The notes: generated from the letters alone by a model not told the origin. A stretch of DNA of 40,705 nt from Bacillota bacterium (GCA_021287065.1 JAJTBE010000220.1:1-40705), one strand, 5' to 3'; positions 1 to 8,586 are shown, counted from the first letter of the stretch. Program-made: numbers and translations.

Positions 1-22
1 ATACATAAAATATAGTTAAAAA

Positions 23-378
23 CAATAAAAATTGATATGCAAAAAACAGAATTACAGATAGCAGAAAAATGATGCACTGAAAGTTTTTGCCGGAAGGGTT
101 TGGGAAACGAGCTTTTTTCAAAAAGCGGGTTTCCCAAAAAAAAGATTCATACCCATTCGCTCAGCTCCCAGAGAAAACTTTTTGAAAAAAGTTTCCTCCG
201 GACCTCCTTCCCAAAACTTTTGAATTGGGGACCGACCAGGGACCATGGGGATTTGGGGACCCTCAGAGGGAACCACGCTTTTTTAGAAAAAGCGAGGTTA
301 CCCTCCGAACCTCCCTCCTTGAAAAACAGGAGAATTGGACTGTCGATTTGAGTAAATTTTACTAATTCAGTGGCATTG
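23..378 (+). repeat. Dispersed hairpin-rich repeat, copy 1 (extended 5' module)
   Basis: Non-coding copy of the element that recurs through the window. In order it holds a 5' module also found at about 24957-25036, a long hairpin at 102-135 (GGGAAACGAGC arm), a second hairpin at 171-199 (AAACTTTTT/AAAAAGTTT), the AACTTTTGAATTGGGG segment, a third hairpin near 278-305 (GGAACCACGC arm) and the right end CTAATTCAGTGGCATTG at about 362-378. The left terminal inverted repeat is replaced by the extended 5' module. Short open frames across it are artefacts of the repeat. Confidence 0.85.
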
Positions 379-466
379 GGGATAAGAGGGATTAGAGAAC
401 CATGGGGATTTGGGACCCTCAGAGGTAACCACGCTTTTTTCAAAAAGCTCGTTTCCCAAGGGACCA
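379..466 (+). repeat. Partial/hybrid repeat fragment
   Basis: Fragment directly after copy 1. It carries the ACCATGGGGATTTGGGACC and CCTCAGAGG segments, then a hybrid hairpin whose left arm is the GTAACCACGC type and whose right arm is the AGCTCGTTTCCC type. This looks like recombination between two hairpin modules of the family. It has no gene content. Confidence 0.65.
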
Positions 467-583
467 ACTCAATTTTATCCATCTTTTTTACCTGCTCTTT
501 TTACCTGTATCTCTCGTGTTTTATAAAGGATATTGGCGCATATCGAAGAAAAAACACTGGTTTTTCCTGATATATCTATTAAA

Positions 584-641
584 GTTGGTACGGATGGTTG
601 AAATTTGATAACTTTGGTACGGAGGGTTGAGATTTGATTAC
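584..641 (+). repeat. 29-bp tandem duplication over the mcmA start
   Basis: Two adjacent 29-bp units, 584-612 and 613-641, match at about 25 of 29 positions. Each has a GGTACGGA core, a purine-rich stretch and a TTG. Only the second unit keeps a perfect GGAGGG at 621-626, seven bases before the TTG start at 634. The first unit reads GGATGG. The translation start region of the mutase gene was apparently duplicated and the upstream copy has decayed. Confidence 0.75.
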
Positions 642-2295
642 TTCTGAAGAAAAAAGCGTTGTGAAAACTGATTTGGAGAAACCTGCTGCTAAGAAATCGA
701 AGCAGAGGAAAGAGTTTTTCAGAAATTCTTCCGGTATGGATATTAACAATCTCTATACGCAGGATGATATTTCCGGTATGGATTTTGAAGGTGAAGTGGG
801 GCTGCCCGGGCAGTATCCTTACACAAGGGGAGTTCACGAAACTATGTACCGGGGCAGGCTCTGGACTATGCGCCAGTTTTCCGGTTTTGCCACTCCTGAG
901 GATACCAACCGCAGATATCATTATCTTCTGAAACACGGACAAATGGGGCTTTCAGTAGCTTTTGACATGCCCACCCTTATGGGATATGATTCTGATCATC
1001 CCTTTGCTCTCGGTGAAGTTGGAAGATGCGGCGTCGCTGTTGACACCCTTGCGGATATGGAAGTTATTTTCCGGGGGCTTCCTCTTGATAAAATAAGCAC
1101 ATCCATGACCATAAACGGACCTTCGTCCATAATACTTGCTATGTATATTGCCGTGGCGGAAAAACAGGGGGTTGCTCAGGAGCAGCTGAGAGGAACCCTT
1201 CAGAATGACATTTTAAAAGAATACATCGCCCAGAAGGAATGGATATATCCCCCCAAGCCTTCAATGAAGCTTATTGTTGATACAATCGAATACGGAACCC
1301 GCCACACTCCCGAATGGAACACAATTTCCATCAGCGGATACCATATCAGGGAAGCTGGGGCAACTGCAGTTCAGGAGTTAGCTTTCACCCTCGCCGACGG
1401 TTTTGCTTATGTTGAAGCTGCCATGGAAAGAGGCATTGATGTTGACTCATTCGCACCGAGGCTTTCATTCTTCTTCAATTCCCACAACAATTTCTTCGAA
1501 GAAATTGCAAAATTCAGAGCTGCCCGCAGAATCTGGGCAAAGAGGATGAAGGAAAAATACGGAGCTAAAAATCCGAAGTCGTGGATGCTCCGATTCCATA
1601 CCCAGACCGCAGGATGCACCCTCACAGCTCAGCAGCCTGAGAATAATATTGTGCGCGTAGCTTATCAGGCTATGGCTGCAGCCCTTGGTGGAACCCAGTC
1701 CCTTCATACAAATTCAATGGATGAAACTCTCGCTCTTCCCACAGAAAAGGCGGTTAAAATTTCCCTGCGCACCCAGCAGATACTTGCTCACGAAACAGGG
1801 GTAACCGATACTGTTGATCCCCTTGCAGGTTCATATTTTGTGGAAGCAATGACTAATAAAATGGAAGAGGAATGCGAAAAGTATTTCGAAAAAATAGCCC
1901 ATTACGGCGGAGTTATCGAATCCATCCACAACAGTTTTTTTCAGAGGGAAATCGCTCAGGCAGCATACACCCAGCAGAAACTTGTGGATTCGAAAGATGA
2001 AATAATCGTCGGCGTCAATGGTTTTGTAGATGAAGAGGAAGAAACCGATATTCCCCTTCTCCGCATTGATCCTGAGATTGAGAATAAAAAAGTAAGAGAA
2101 CTGAAGGAGCTTAAAGCTTCCAGAAATCAGGAAACCCTGAAAGAAAAGCTTGATGCGGTAACTCAGGCGGCTAAAAATGATGAAAACACTATGTATGCAA
2201 TTCTTGATGCGGTAAGAGTTTACGGCAGCGTAGGTGAAATTGTGGACGCCCTGAAAGTGGTTTACGGCGAATACAGGGAACCTGCGGTATTTTAG
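634..2295 (+). CDS. mcmA: Methylmalonyl-CoA mutase, large (catalytic) subunit
   Basis: Catalytic subunit of B12-dependent methylmalonyl-CoA mutase, which interconverts methylmalonyl-CoA and succinyl-CoA in propionate metabolism. The 553-residue protein has the TIM-barrel substrate domain only (YPYTRGVHETMYRGRLWTMR near the N-terminus, then GLSVAFDMPT, TSMTINGPS, SISGYHIREAGA, FHTQTAGCTLTAQQPENN, GGTQSLHTNSMDE). The B12 domain is a separate gene downstream, so this is the split form. The TTG start at 634 is supported by GGAGGG seven bases upstream and because it retains the family's KEFFRNSSG...LYT segment, which the ATG at 736 would lose. The meaB start follows 8 bases after the stop, so co-transcription is likely. 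A related acyl-CoA mutase (isobutyryl or ethylmalonyl type) is possible, but the meaB linkage favours methylmalonyl. Confidence 0.95.
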   Translation: MITSEEKSVVKTDLEKPAAKKSKQRKEFFRNSSGMDINNLYTQDDISGMDFEGEVGLPGQYPYTRGVHETMYRGRLWTMRQFSGFATPEDTNRRYHYLLKHGQMGLSVAFDMPTLMGYDSDHPFALGEVGRCGVAVDTLADMEVIFRGLPLDKISTSMTINGPSSIILAMYIAVAEKQGVAQEQLRGTLQNDILKEYIAQKEWIYPPKPSMKLIVDTIEYGTRHTPEWNTISISGYHIREAGATAVQELAFTLADGFAYVEAAMERGIDVDSFAPRLSFFFNSHNNFFEEIAKFRAARRIWAKRMKEKYGAKNPKSWMLRFHTQTAGCTLTAQQPENNIVRVAYQAMAAALGGTQSLHTNSMDETLALPTEKAVKISLRTQQILAHETGVTDTVDPLAGSYFVEAMTNKMEEECEKYFEKIAHYGGVIESIHNSFFQREIAQAAYTQQKLVDSKDEIIVGVNGFVDEEEETDIPLLRIDPEIENKKVRELKELKASRNQETLKEKLDAVTQAAKNDENTMYAILDAVRVYGSVGEIVDALKVVYGEYREPAVF

Positions 2296-2303
2296 GAGTA
2301 ATT

Positions 2304-3272
2304 ATGAACTATAACGATGCAGCATTTTTAACTGAACGGATTCCCCTTGGTGATAAGCGGGCTTTATCCCGTGCCATTACACTGGTGGAAAATGAAGACC
2401 CCCGCGCTCTTAAAATCGAGCGGGATCTTTACAGTCTTACGGGTAAAGCTTACCGCGTGGGCATAACGGGACCTCCCGGAGCGGGTAAAAGCACTCTGGT
2501 TAATGTGCTTGCAAAGGAATTCAAATCAAGAGGGAACAAAGTAGGTATAATAGCTGTTGACCCAACAAGCCCATTTACGGGAGGAGCACTTCTGGGAGAT
2601 AGGATCCGTATGGGTGCAGCCCTTGCAGACCACGAAATATTTATGAGAAGTATGGCAAGCCGGGGTGGTACGGGAGGATTAGCCCGCACAACAACTCAGG
2701 TTGCCGATGTAATGGATTCCTTCGGCTTCGATGTGCTTATTATCGAAACTGTGGGAGTGGGGCAGCTGGAACTTGATATTGCAGGAGCTGTGGATACCAC
2801 TGTGGTGGTTCTTGTGCCGGAAGCCGGCGGCGGTGTTCAGGCAATGAAAGCAGGGCTTATCGAAATCGCCGATATTTTTGCCATAAATAAAGCTGACAGA
2901 GACGGTGCTGAAATTCTGAAAAGCGAACTGCAGGATGCTTTATCTCTTATGCCTGCCATTAAAAACGGCAGCTGGGATCTTCCGGTGAAACTGACTGTGG
3001 CTCTGGAAGGCAGAGGTGTGAAGGAGCTTGTGGATACTGTTTATAAGCATAAGGAGCATCTGGAAGCTTCGGGTAAATTCCACAAAAACAGACAATCTCA
3101 GGCGGAGATTAAAATCAGGGATATTGTGAGGGCTGAAATCGGCAAAAGGCTGTGGATGAACCCTTCCCTGAAGTCGGTTCTTGATTCCCTGTCTGGTTTC
3201 TGTGTGGAAGGAAAAATCGATCCTTATTCCGCAGCACGGACATTTCTGCAGAGTGCCGAAGCACAAAGGTAA
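2304..3272 (+). CDS. meaB: Methylmalonyl-CoA mutase-associated GTPase MeaB (ArgK family)
   Basis: G3E-family P-loop GTPase that protects and reloads B12-dependent acyl-CoA mutases. The 322-residue protein has Walker A GPPGAGKST at residues 56-64, the VDPTSPFTGGALLGDRIRM segment typical of MeaB, a G3 region ETVGVGQLELD and the NKAD guanine-specificity motif. The GGAG ribosome site overlaps the mcmA stop codon and the ATG is at 2304, so translation is probably coupled. Its position between the two mutase subunit genes fits its chaperone role. Length and motifs are complete. Confidence 0.96.
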   Translation: MNYNDAAFLTERIPLGDKRALSRAITLVENEDPRALKIERDLYSLTGKAYRVGITGPPGAGKSTLVNVLAKEFKSRGNKVGIIAVDPTSPFTGGALLGDRIRMGAALADHEIFMRSMASRGGTGGLARTTTQVADVMDSFGFDVLIIETVGVGQLELDIAGAVDTTVVVLVPEAGGGVQAMKAGLIEIADIFAINKADRDGAEILKSELQDALSLMPAIKNGSWDLPVKLTVALEGRGVKELVDTVYKHKEHLEASGKFHKNRQSQAEIKIRDIVRAEIGKRLWMNPSLKSVLDSLSGFCVEGKIDPYSAARTFLQSAEAQR

Positions 3273-3357
3273 CGGAATTCAGCGGGGAAGTGAACTGCAA
3301 AGCGGAAATTAAGATAATTCTGAAAATATACATATACGACTAATTACGGAGGTACAT

Positions 3358-3762
3358 ATGGATAAAATAAAGGTTCTTGTAGCAAAACCGGGTCTGGACG
3401 GACATGACAGAGGCGCAAAAGTTGTAGCCAGGGCGTTGAGGGATGCGGGTATGGAAGTTATTTACACCGGTCTGCGCCAGACTCCTGAGATGGTAGTTGA
3501 AGCTGCCCTTCAGGAAGATGTGGATTTTGTAGCTCTTTCCATTCTTTCCGGCGCTCATATGACAATTTTCCCCAGAGTGCTTGAAAAACTCAGGGAAGCG
3601 GGACTCGATCATGTTGTTCTTACAGGCGGCGGAATCATTCCTCCCGAAGATATGGACAAACTTCATCAGATGGGCATCAACAAACTTTTTGGTCCCGGAA
3701 CTTCCCTCGAAGAAATAGTCAACTATTTCAAAGAAGAGGGAGCAAAGAAAAAAGTCTCCTGA
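3358..3762 (+). CDS. mcmB: Methylmalonyl-CoA mutase, small (cobalamin-binding) subunit
   Basis: Stand-alone B12-binding subunit of the split mutase, 134 residues. It has the DxHxxG cobalamin-ligand motif (DGHDRG, residues about 15-20), the SILSGAH segment that contacts the nucleotide tail, and the TGGGI loop. These are the standard elements of the Rossmann-like B12 domain. The start is ATG at 3358 with GGAGGT just upstream. An 85-base gap separates it from meaB. It should associate with the mcmA product to form the active enzyme. No epimerase gene is visible in the window. Confidence 0.94.
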   Translation: MDKIKVLVAKPGLDGHDRGAKVVARALRDAGMEVIYTGLRQTPEMVVEAALQEDVDFVALSILSGAHMTIFPRVLEKLREAGLDHVVLTGGGIIPPEDMDKLHQMGINKLFGPGTSLEEIVNYFKEEGAKKKVS

Positions 3763-3763
3763 T

Positions 3764-4696
3764 ATGGAAAAATGCGTTCTGGCCATAATGGGTCCCACTG
3801 CGTCAGGGAAATCATCACTTGCCGTTGAAATTGCAAAATCTGTAAACGGTGAAATAATTTCCGCTGATTCGGCGCAAATTTACAAAGACCTGAAAATCAT
3901 AACAGCAAGAACCACCGAAGATGAAATGGGCGGAATACCTCATCATCTCAGCGGTTTTCTTGAACTGGATCACGATTTTTCTGTGGCTGAATTTATGGAT
4001 GAAGCCCGAAGATGTATGGCGGATATCGTCGGCAGAGGTAAAGTGCCTGTTGTTGCAGGTGGAACCGGGCTTTATATAAAATCGCTGCTGGAGGATTATC
4101 AGATCCCTTCTGTTCCCGCAGACAACGAATTCAGGGAACAGATGAAACAGAGGGCTTTAAACGAAGGCGGGGGAGTGCTCTACGGCGAGCTGACGGATGC
4201 TGATCCCGATGCTGCCGCAAGAATTCATCCCAACAATGTTCAAAGAGTAATCAGGGCTTTGGAGGTAATAAAATATACTGGCAAGCCATTCTCTTTTTTT
4301 TGCCGGAGGGGAATGGAAGGCCCTCTTGGTTTGAAAGTTCATTCCTTTGGAATAACATATCCGAAAGAGATACTCCATGACAGAATTAACCGGCGTGTAG
4401 ACCTCATGATGGATTCCGGAGCCATCGGGGAAATAGAAGCAGTTATAGCAATGGGAAAGAAAAACAGGCTTGAAACCCTGAAAATACTTGGTACCCGTGA
4501 GATTATCTCTATTCTGGAAGGAAAATGCACGAAAAAGGAAGGAATTGAACTAATCAAACGAAATACAAGAAGATACGCCAAAAGACAGCTTACATGGTTC
4601 AAATCCCACAAAGATCTCCAGTGGATTGATATGGAAGGCGGGGAAACGGAAAAGCAGGCAGATACAATAAGGCGTATGTTAGGAATGTATAAATAA
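3764..4696 (+). CDS. miaA: tRNA dimethylallyltransferase MiaA
   Basis: Transfers a dimethylallyl group to A37 of tRNAs that read codons starting with U. The 310-residue protein has the P-loop GPTASGKS at residues 10-17, the EIISADSAQIYK segment carrying the catalytic Asp, GIPHHL, the DFSVAEFMDEA region, AGGTGLY, and RRYAKRQLTWF near the C-terminus. The family's usual IGTAKP stretch reads IITART here, a mild deviation. The ATG lies one base after the mcmB stop. The next gene is hfq, a very common miaA-hfq arrangement. Confidence 0.96.
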   Translation: MEKCVLAIMGPTASGKSSLAVEIAKSVNGEIISADSAQIYKDLKIITARTTEDEMGGIPHHLSGFLELDHDFSVAEFMDEARRCMADIVGRGKVPVVAGGTGLYIKSLLEDYQIPSVPADNEFREQMKQRALNEGGGVLYGELTDADPDAAARIHPNNVQRVIRALEVIKYTGKPFSFFCRRGMEGPLGLKVHSFGITYPKEILHDRINRRVDLMMDSGAIGEIEAVIAMGKKNRLETLKILGTREIISILEGKCTKKEGIELIKRNTRRYAKRQLTWFKSHKDLQWIDMEGGETEKQADTIRRMLGMYK

Positions 4697-4726
4697 AGGC
4701 ATAAAGAGAATCAAGGAGGAGCAGCA

Positions 4727-5071
4727 ATGCAGCTAAATTTACAGGATGCCTATCTGGGTCAACTCAAAAAAGACAATCTTTTAGTAGTGGTTTATCTTGT
4801 TAACGGATTCCAGCTTAAAGGATCCATTAAAGGATTTGACAACTTCACCATCTTCCTCGAAAACGAGGGCAAAATTCAGATGGTTTACAAGCATTCAGTT
4901 ACTACAATCAATCCTATTAAATCAATATCAATGGGGTTTCTGAGTGATGCGTTCAAAACAACAGGCGCTGCCCCCAGAGAAGGCGCAGTTGCAGCTCCCG
5001 CTGTAAAACGCGAAGCTCCCATTATCCCCCCAAATGCTCCCAGACCCAGCGCAGTACGGGAAATTATCTAA
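4727..5071 (+). CDS. hfq: RNA chaperone Hfq
   Basis: Sm-like RNA chaperone that helps small RNAs pair with mRNAs. Residues 1-70 carry the LQDAYLGQLKKDN start, the Sm1 core VYLVNGFQLKGSIKGFDNFTIFL and the Sm2 signature YKHSVTTI. Residues 71-114 are an Ala/Pro-rich, probably disordered tail (AAPREGAVAAPAVKREAP). The ATG at 4727 has an AAGGAGG site. Placement after miaA is canonical. Hfq suggests that small-RNA regulation operates in this organism. Confidence 0.96.
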   Translation: MQLNLQDAYLGQLKKDNLLVVVYLVNGFQLKGSIKGFDNFTIFLENEGKIQMVYKHSVTTINPIKSISMGFLSDAFKTTGAAPREGAVAAPAVKREAPIIPPNAPRPSAVREII

Positions 5072-5093
5072 CGAAAGGTTTTTTGGAGGAAAA

Positions 5094-5927
5094 ATGAAGT
5101 TCACCAAGATGCATGGTCTTGGGAACGATTTCATTGTCATAGAAAATCCGGACAAACAGCCTCTGAACTACCCCGAATTAGCCGTCAATCTTTGTCATCG
5201 GCGCTTTTCAATAGGTGCCGATGGCATTCTTATTGTAGAAGACTCTGACAATGCCGATATTATGATGAGAATCTTCAACAGCGACGGCTCGGAAGCTAAA
5301 ATGTGCGGAAACGGAATCCGCTGCTTTGCCCGCTATGTCTTTGACAGAAACATCGTACCCAAAACAAAAATGACTGTTGAAACCATATCGGTTACAGTCA
5401 GTCCTGAAATTATTACGGATGAAAACGGTGAAACCGTAGTAACCGTTGATATGGGAAAACCCATACTTAAAAAGAGCCTGATTCCCGTTGCCGGTGAAGA
5501 GGAAGAACCGGTAAAGGATAAAAAAGTGGAAATCGATGGTGAGGAATTTACATTCTCGGCAGTTTCTATGGGAAACCCCCACTGTCTTATTTTTGTAGAT
5601 GAAATTACCGACCGCCTCGTCCGCGAAGTGGGACCGAAAATAGAAGTCCACCCTCTCTTCCCTGAAAAAACCAATGTGGAATTTATAAAAGTTCTCTCCC
5701 GGAATCATATTCAGGTGAGAGTATGGGAAAGAGGAGCCGGCGAAACCATGGCCTGCGGAACGGGAGCCTGTGCTTCAGTGGTTGCAGGCATAATCAAAGG
5801 GCTGCTTGATAACAGAGTGAAAGTATCCCTGCCCGGCGGCGATCTTGATATAACCTGGACTCAGGGCGAAAGCGTCTTTATGACGGGACCTGCCGCTGAA
5901 GTATGCACCGGGGAGGTTCTTTTATGA
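5094..5927 (+). CDS. dapF: Diaminopimelate epimerase DapF
   Basis: Converts LL- to meso-diaminopimelate for lysine and peptidoglycan synthesis. The 277-residue protein starts MKFTKMHGLGNDF at the ATG at 5094, which has GGAGG at 5085-5089. The open frame extends further upstream but overlaps the end of hfq without a ribosome site. Both catalytic cysteines are present: Cys71 in KMCGNGIRC and Cys221 in ACGTGAC. The GAGETMACGTG and NSDGSEA motifs are intact. Its stop codon overlaps the start of the next gene in an ATGA junction. Confidence 0.96.
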   Translation: MKFTKMHGLGNDFIVIENPDKQPLNYPELAVNLCHRRFSIGADGILIVEDSDNADIMMRIFNSDGSEAKMCGNGIRCFARYVFDRNIVPKTKMTVETISVTVSPEIITDENGETVVTVDMGKPILKKSLIPVAGEEEEPVKDKKVEIDGEEFTFSAVSMGNPHCLIFVDEITDRLVREVGPKIEVHPLFPEKTNVEFIKVLSRNHIQVRVWERGAGETMACGTGACASVVAGIIKGLLDNRVKVSLPGGDLDITWTQGESVFMTGPAAEVCTGEVLL

Positions 5928-7015
5928 AACAGGAATTTATAAAAAACAGAATTGAAGCTCTGAGAGCTTCCATGAAGTCGGAAAATCTCACAGCAGTAAT
6001 AGTAACATCTTTTGAAAACCGCATTTACTACAGCGGATTTTCCGGTTCAAACGGCTGGCTGGTGGTTACACCTGAAGAAGCTTTGCTTGTTACCGATGGC
6101 AGATATATAACCCAGGCAGGGAAAGAATGTCCTCACTATGAGGTGCTCAAAGCTGCCCAGAGTTACGAATATTCAATAATCGGCGCCGTAAAGGACAGAG
6201 ATGCAAAAAAATCCATGGGCGGAAGAATCGGCTTCGAAGCTTCAAACCTTACGGTTTCAGCATTCGAAAAAGTAAGGGAATATCTGCCCGGCAAAGAATT
6301 TGTCCCCTTCGACAGCTTCATTGCCGATCCCAGAAAAGTTAAGGATTCTTATGAACTTGGAATGATCAGGGAAGCGGTCCGTGTGGCTGAGGAAGCTTAT
6401 ATGCAGATTCTGCCTATGGTTAAGGAAGGCGTAACGGAACTGGAGCTGGCAACCGAACTTCAGTACAGAATGAAACTTGCCGGAGCCGATAAGGAATCCT
6501 TTGATATAATCATTGCTTCCGGAGAAAACGGCGCTCTGCCCCATGCCACACCCGGAGCCAGAAAACTGGCTGCAGGTGATCTTGTTACCATCGACTGGGG
6601 AGCAAGATTCGGCGAATACACTTCTGACATGACCAGAACCCTTGCCGTAGGCGAACCTTCTGAAAAAATGAAGAAGATCTACAATATCACCTATGAAGCT
6701 CAGATGAAGGTTCTTGAAAAAATCGGTCCCGGTATGACCACCGGAGAAGCTGACGCTCTTTCAAGAGAACACATCAAAGCGGCAGGCTTTGGCGAGTATT
6801 ATGTCCACGGGCTTGGTCATGGGCTGGGTATAGCAATCCATGAAGATCCCAGACTCAAAGACGGCGAAAAGGAAGTCCTCAAACCCGGACATGTGGTGAC
6901 TGTTGAACCGGGAATTTACATCCCCGGCGAAGGCGGCGTCAGAATAGAGGATCTGGTGGTTATAACCGAAACCGGATGCGAAATACTGACAACCACACCA
7001 AAAATGAAATTCTAA
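5924..7015 (+). CDS. pepQ: Xaa-Pro aminopeptidase/dipeptidase (M24 family)
   Basis: Metallopeptidase of the pita-bread fold that cleaves peptides next to proline. The 363-residue protein has an N-terminal creatinase-like domain (residues about 1-130) and a C-terminal M24 domain. The metal ligands are all visible: Asp in TIDWGARF, Asp in TSDMTRT, His in HGLGHGLG, Glu in VEPGIY and Glu in VRIEDL. The start is the ATG at 5924 with GGGAGG just upstream, overlapping the dapF stop by four bases. PepQ and PepP are not distinguishable here. The length suits the YqhT/PepQ-type short enzymes. Confidence 0.92.
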   Translation: MKQEFIKNRIEALRASMKSENLTAVIVTSFENRIYYSGFSGSNGWLVVTPEEALLVTDGRYITQAGKECPHYEVLKAAQSYEYSIIGAVKDRDAKKSMGGRIGFEASNLTVSAFEKVREYLPGKEFVPFDSFIADPRKVKDSYELGMIREAVRVAEEAYMQILPMVKEGVTELELATELQYRMKLAGADKESFDIIIASGENGALPHATPGARKLAAGDLVTIDWGARFGEYTSDMTRTLAVGEPSEKMKKIYNITYEAQMKVLEKIGPGMTTGEADALSREHIKAAGFGEYYVHGLGHGLGIAIHEDPRLKDGEKEVLKPGHVVTVEPGIYIPGEGGVRIEDLVVITETGCEILTTTPKMKF

Positions 7016-7038
7016 AAGGAAATGTTTTTCACATATAG

Positions 7039-7088
7039 AAAACCTCCCTCGTTGGGGTAAAGTTTAAACACTGACGAGGGAGGTTTTT
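7039..7088 (+). promoter_or_regulatory. Perfect 14-bp hairpin: terminator and/or Shine-Dalgarno-sequestering switch
   Basis: Arms 7039-7052 and 7074-7087 pair perfectly over 14 bp around a 21-base loop, followed by a T run, so it can terminate the dapF-pepQ transcript. The 3' arm also holds GGGAGG (about 7078-7083), the only ribosome site for the small gene starting at 7093. When folded, the hairpin would bury that site. It could therefore couple termination with translational control. Confidence 0.75.
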
Positions 7089-7092
7089 CGTT

Positions 7093-7272
7093 ATGAAACT
7101 CTGCCCGCTTCTCGCAAAAGAATGTATAGCCAATGAATGTGAATGGTTTGCCGGTGGAATCAACCGCTGCACAATGGTGGCTCTCGGAATGCTCTGTGAG
7201 GGCATACACGATATGGGAGTCAATACATACAATCAGTTTATGAGAGCTGAGGAAGAACCGGTTACCGAATAA
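7093..7272 (+). CDS. Small Cys-rich protein (59 aa)
   Basis: Short frame starting MKLCPLLAKECIANECEWF with cysteines at residues 4, 11, 16, 26 and 35. It has no signal peptide or membrane segment. The C-x6-C-x4-C spacing resembles small bacterial proteins that probably bind a metal or Fe-S cluster, but I cannot name a family. The start is ATG at 7093 with GGGAGG at about 7078-7083. That site is inside the 3' arm of a strong hairpin. A terminator-like hairpin follows at 7309-7354, which supports a real, independently ended gene. Function unknown. Confidence 0.7.
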   Translation: MKLCPLLAKECIANECEWFAGGINRCTMVALGMLCEGIHDMGVNTYNQFMRAEEEPVTE

Positions 7273-7308
7273 TCATAGTTTTTCATAAATAATCTGAATT
7301 GTTGCAAT

Positions 7309-7354
7309 AAATCAGGCTGCTCTTAAAGTTTTGTTTTGTTATGCCTGATTTTTT
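7309..7354 (+). terminator. Intrinsic terminator after the small Cys-rich gene
   Basis: AAATCAGGC and GCCTGATTT form a 9-bp stem with a long loop, followed by a T run on the + strand. Confidence 0.65.
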
Positions 7355-7394
7355 CATACCGGCACGAAAAAAACCGATGGTTGTTTCCTGATGC

Positions 7395-7441
7395 AAAAAA
7401 CCTGCCTCACTGAATCTTTTCAGGTTCTGAGGGCAGGTTTA
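7395..7441 (-). terminator. Intrinsic terminator for tgt
   Basis: Read on the minus strand, AAACCTGCC and GGCAGGTTT pair with one bulged base and run into TTTTTT, 30 bases after the tgt stop. Confidence 0.75.
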
Positions 7442-7470
7442 ATAATTTTCAGCTTGTTAAATTCCGGTTT

Positions 7471-8586
7471 TTACCAAATCTTGTATCTTGAGAAGAACTC
7501 CCGTTTGAATTCTGAGAAATATCCGTCCAGAAGGGACTTTCTTATCTTTCTCACCAGTTCGAGGGAGAAATGGAGATTGTGGTAAGTCGCCAGTCTCGGA
7601 CCAAGAACCTCGTCTGTGTTAAACAAATGTCTCAGATAAGCCAGCGAATGATTCTTACATACAAAGCAGTCGCAGTAAGGATCCGGAGATGAGAAATTCT
7701 TGATATACTGTGCATTTCTGAGAACCACTTTGCCCGTATGGGTGATCATGGTTCCGTTTCTGCCCACTCTCGTAGGAAGAACACAGTCGAACATATCTAC
7801 TCCCCGCTGAATACACTCGAAGAAATCCTCAGGTTTTCCCACCCCCATCAGATAACGGGGTGATTTTTCAGGAAGCTCGGGAACCACAGCTTCGATCATT
7901 TCGTGCATAAGATTTTTTGGTTCGCCGACGCTCAAACCGCCTATGGAAAATCCTGTGAATCCCGAATCCACCATAAACTTCGCGCTTTCCTTACGCAAAT
8001 CAGTATATACGCCGCCCTGAATAATTCCGAAAAGCCATTGATCGTCACGCTTATGATGTTTGATACTTCTCAAAGCCCATTTGTGGGTAATATCAAGGGA
8101 TTTTCTCGCCTGATCCCTGTCGCTGGGATATGCAAGACACTCGTCCAGAGGCATCATAATATCGCTGCCCAGAGTGTTTTCTATATCCACCACTATTTCA
8201 GGGGTGAAACGGTGCTCCTTGCCGTCGAAATGACTTCTGAATGTTACGCCGTCCTCATCAAGCTTCCTCAGATTGGCAAGGCTGAACACCTGAAATCCGC
8301 CGGAATCAGTCAGAATTGGCCTCTTCCAGCTCATAAACTTGTGAAGCCCGCCTGCCTCACCGATAACTTCCACACCGGGTCTTGTAAAAAGATGATATGT
8401 ATTGCCAAGAATAATGGACGCATTGAGATTCTCAAGATCTCTGTTGTCCATAGTCTTAACTGTAGCCTGTGTGCCGACCGGCATGAAAACAGGAGTGGGA
8501 ATGTCGCCATGAGGGGTGCTCAAAATTCCGACTCTGCCGGTACACTCTTTGGATTTCTGAACTATATTGAATGAATACTTTTTCAT
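7471..8586 (-). CDS. tgt: tRNA-guanine transglycosylase (queuine tRNA-ribosyltransferase)
   Basis: Exchanges guanine 34 for preQ1 in tRNAs with GUN anticodons, the key step of queuosine modification. The 371-residue protein has DSGGFQVFSL (active-site Asp in the first D), GIIQGGVY, GGLSVGEP, YLMGVGKPEDF, the nucleophile region GVDMFDCVLPTRVGRNGT, and the zinc site CDCFVC with a downstream His. Its start is ATG at 8586, with only a weak ribosome site. It lies 14 bases downstream of a small secreted-protein gene, so the two are probably co-transcribed. Confidence 0.97.
   Translation of the reverse strand: MKKYSFNIVQKSKECTGRVGILSTPHGDIPTPVFMPVGTQATVKTMDNRDLENLNASIILGNTYHLFTRPGVEVIGEAGGLHKFMSWKRPILTDSGGFQVFSLANLRKLDEDGVTFRSHFDGKEHRFTPEIVVDIENTLGSDIMMPLDECLAYPSDRDQARKSLDITHKWALRSIKHHKRDDQWLFGIIQGGVYTDLRKESAKFMVDSGFTGFSIGGLSVGEPKNLMHEMIEAVVPELPEKSPRYLMGVGKPEDFFECIQRGVDMFDCVLPTRVGRNGTMITHTGKVVLRNAQYIKNFSSPDPYCDCFVCKNHSLAYLRHLFNTDEVLGPRLATYHNLHFSLELVRKIRKSLLDGYFSEFKREFFSRYKIW

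Noticed and set aside
5034-5093. Longer N-terminus for dapF
   Set aside because: The upstream extension overlaps hfq and lacks a ribosome site. The ATG at 5094 has GGAGG and begins the conserved MKFTKMHGLGNDF.
7029-7232. Minus-strand frames over the small Cys-rich gene
   Set aside because: They are antisense to a better-supported + strand gene with a ribosome site and terminator. Their N-terminal parts have no start signal.
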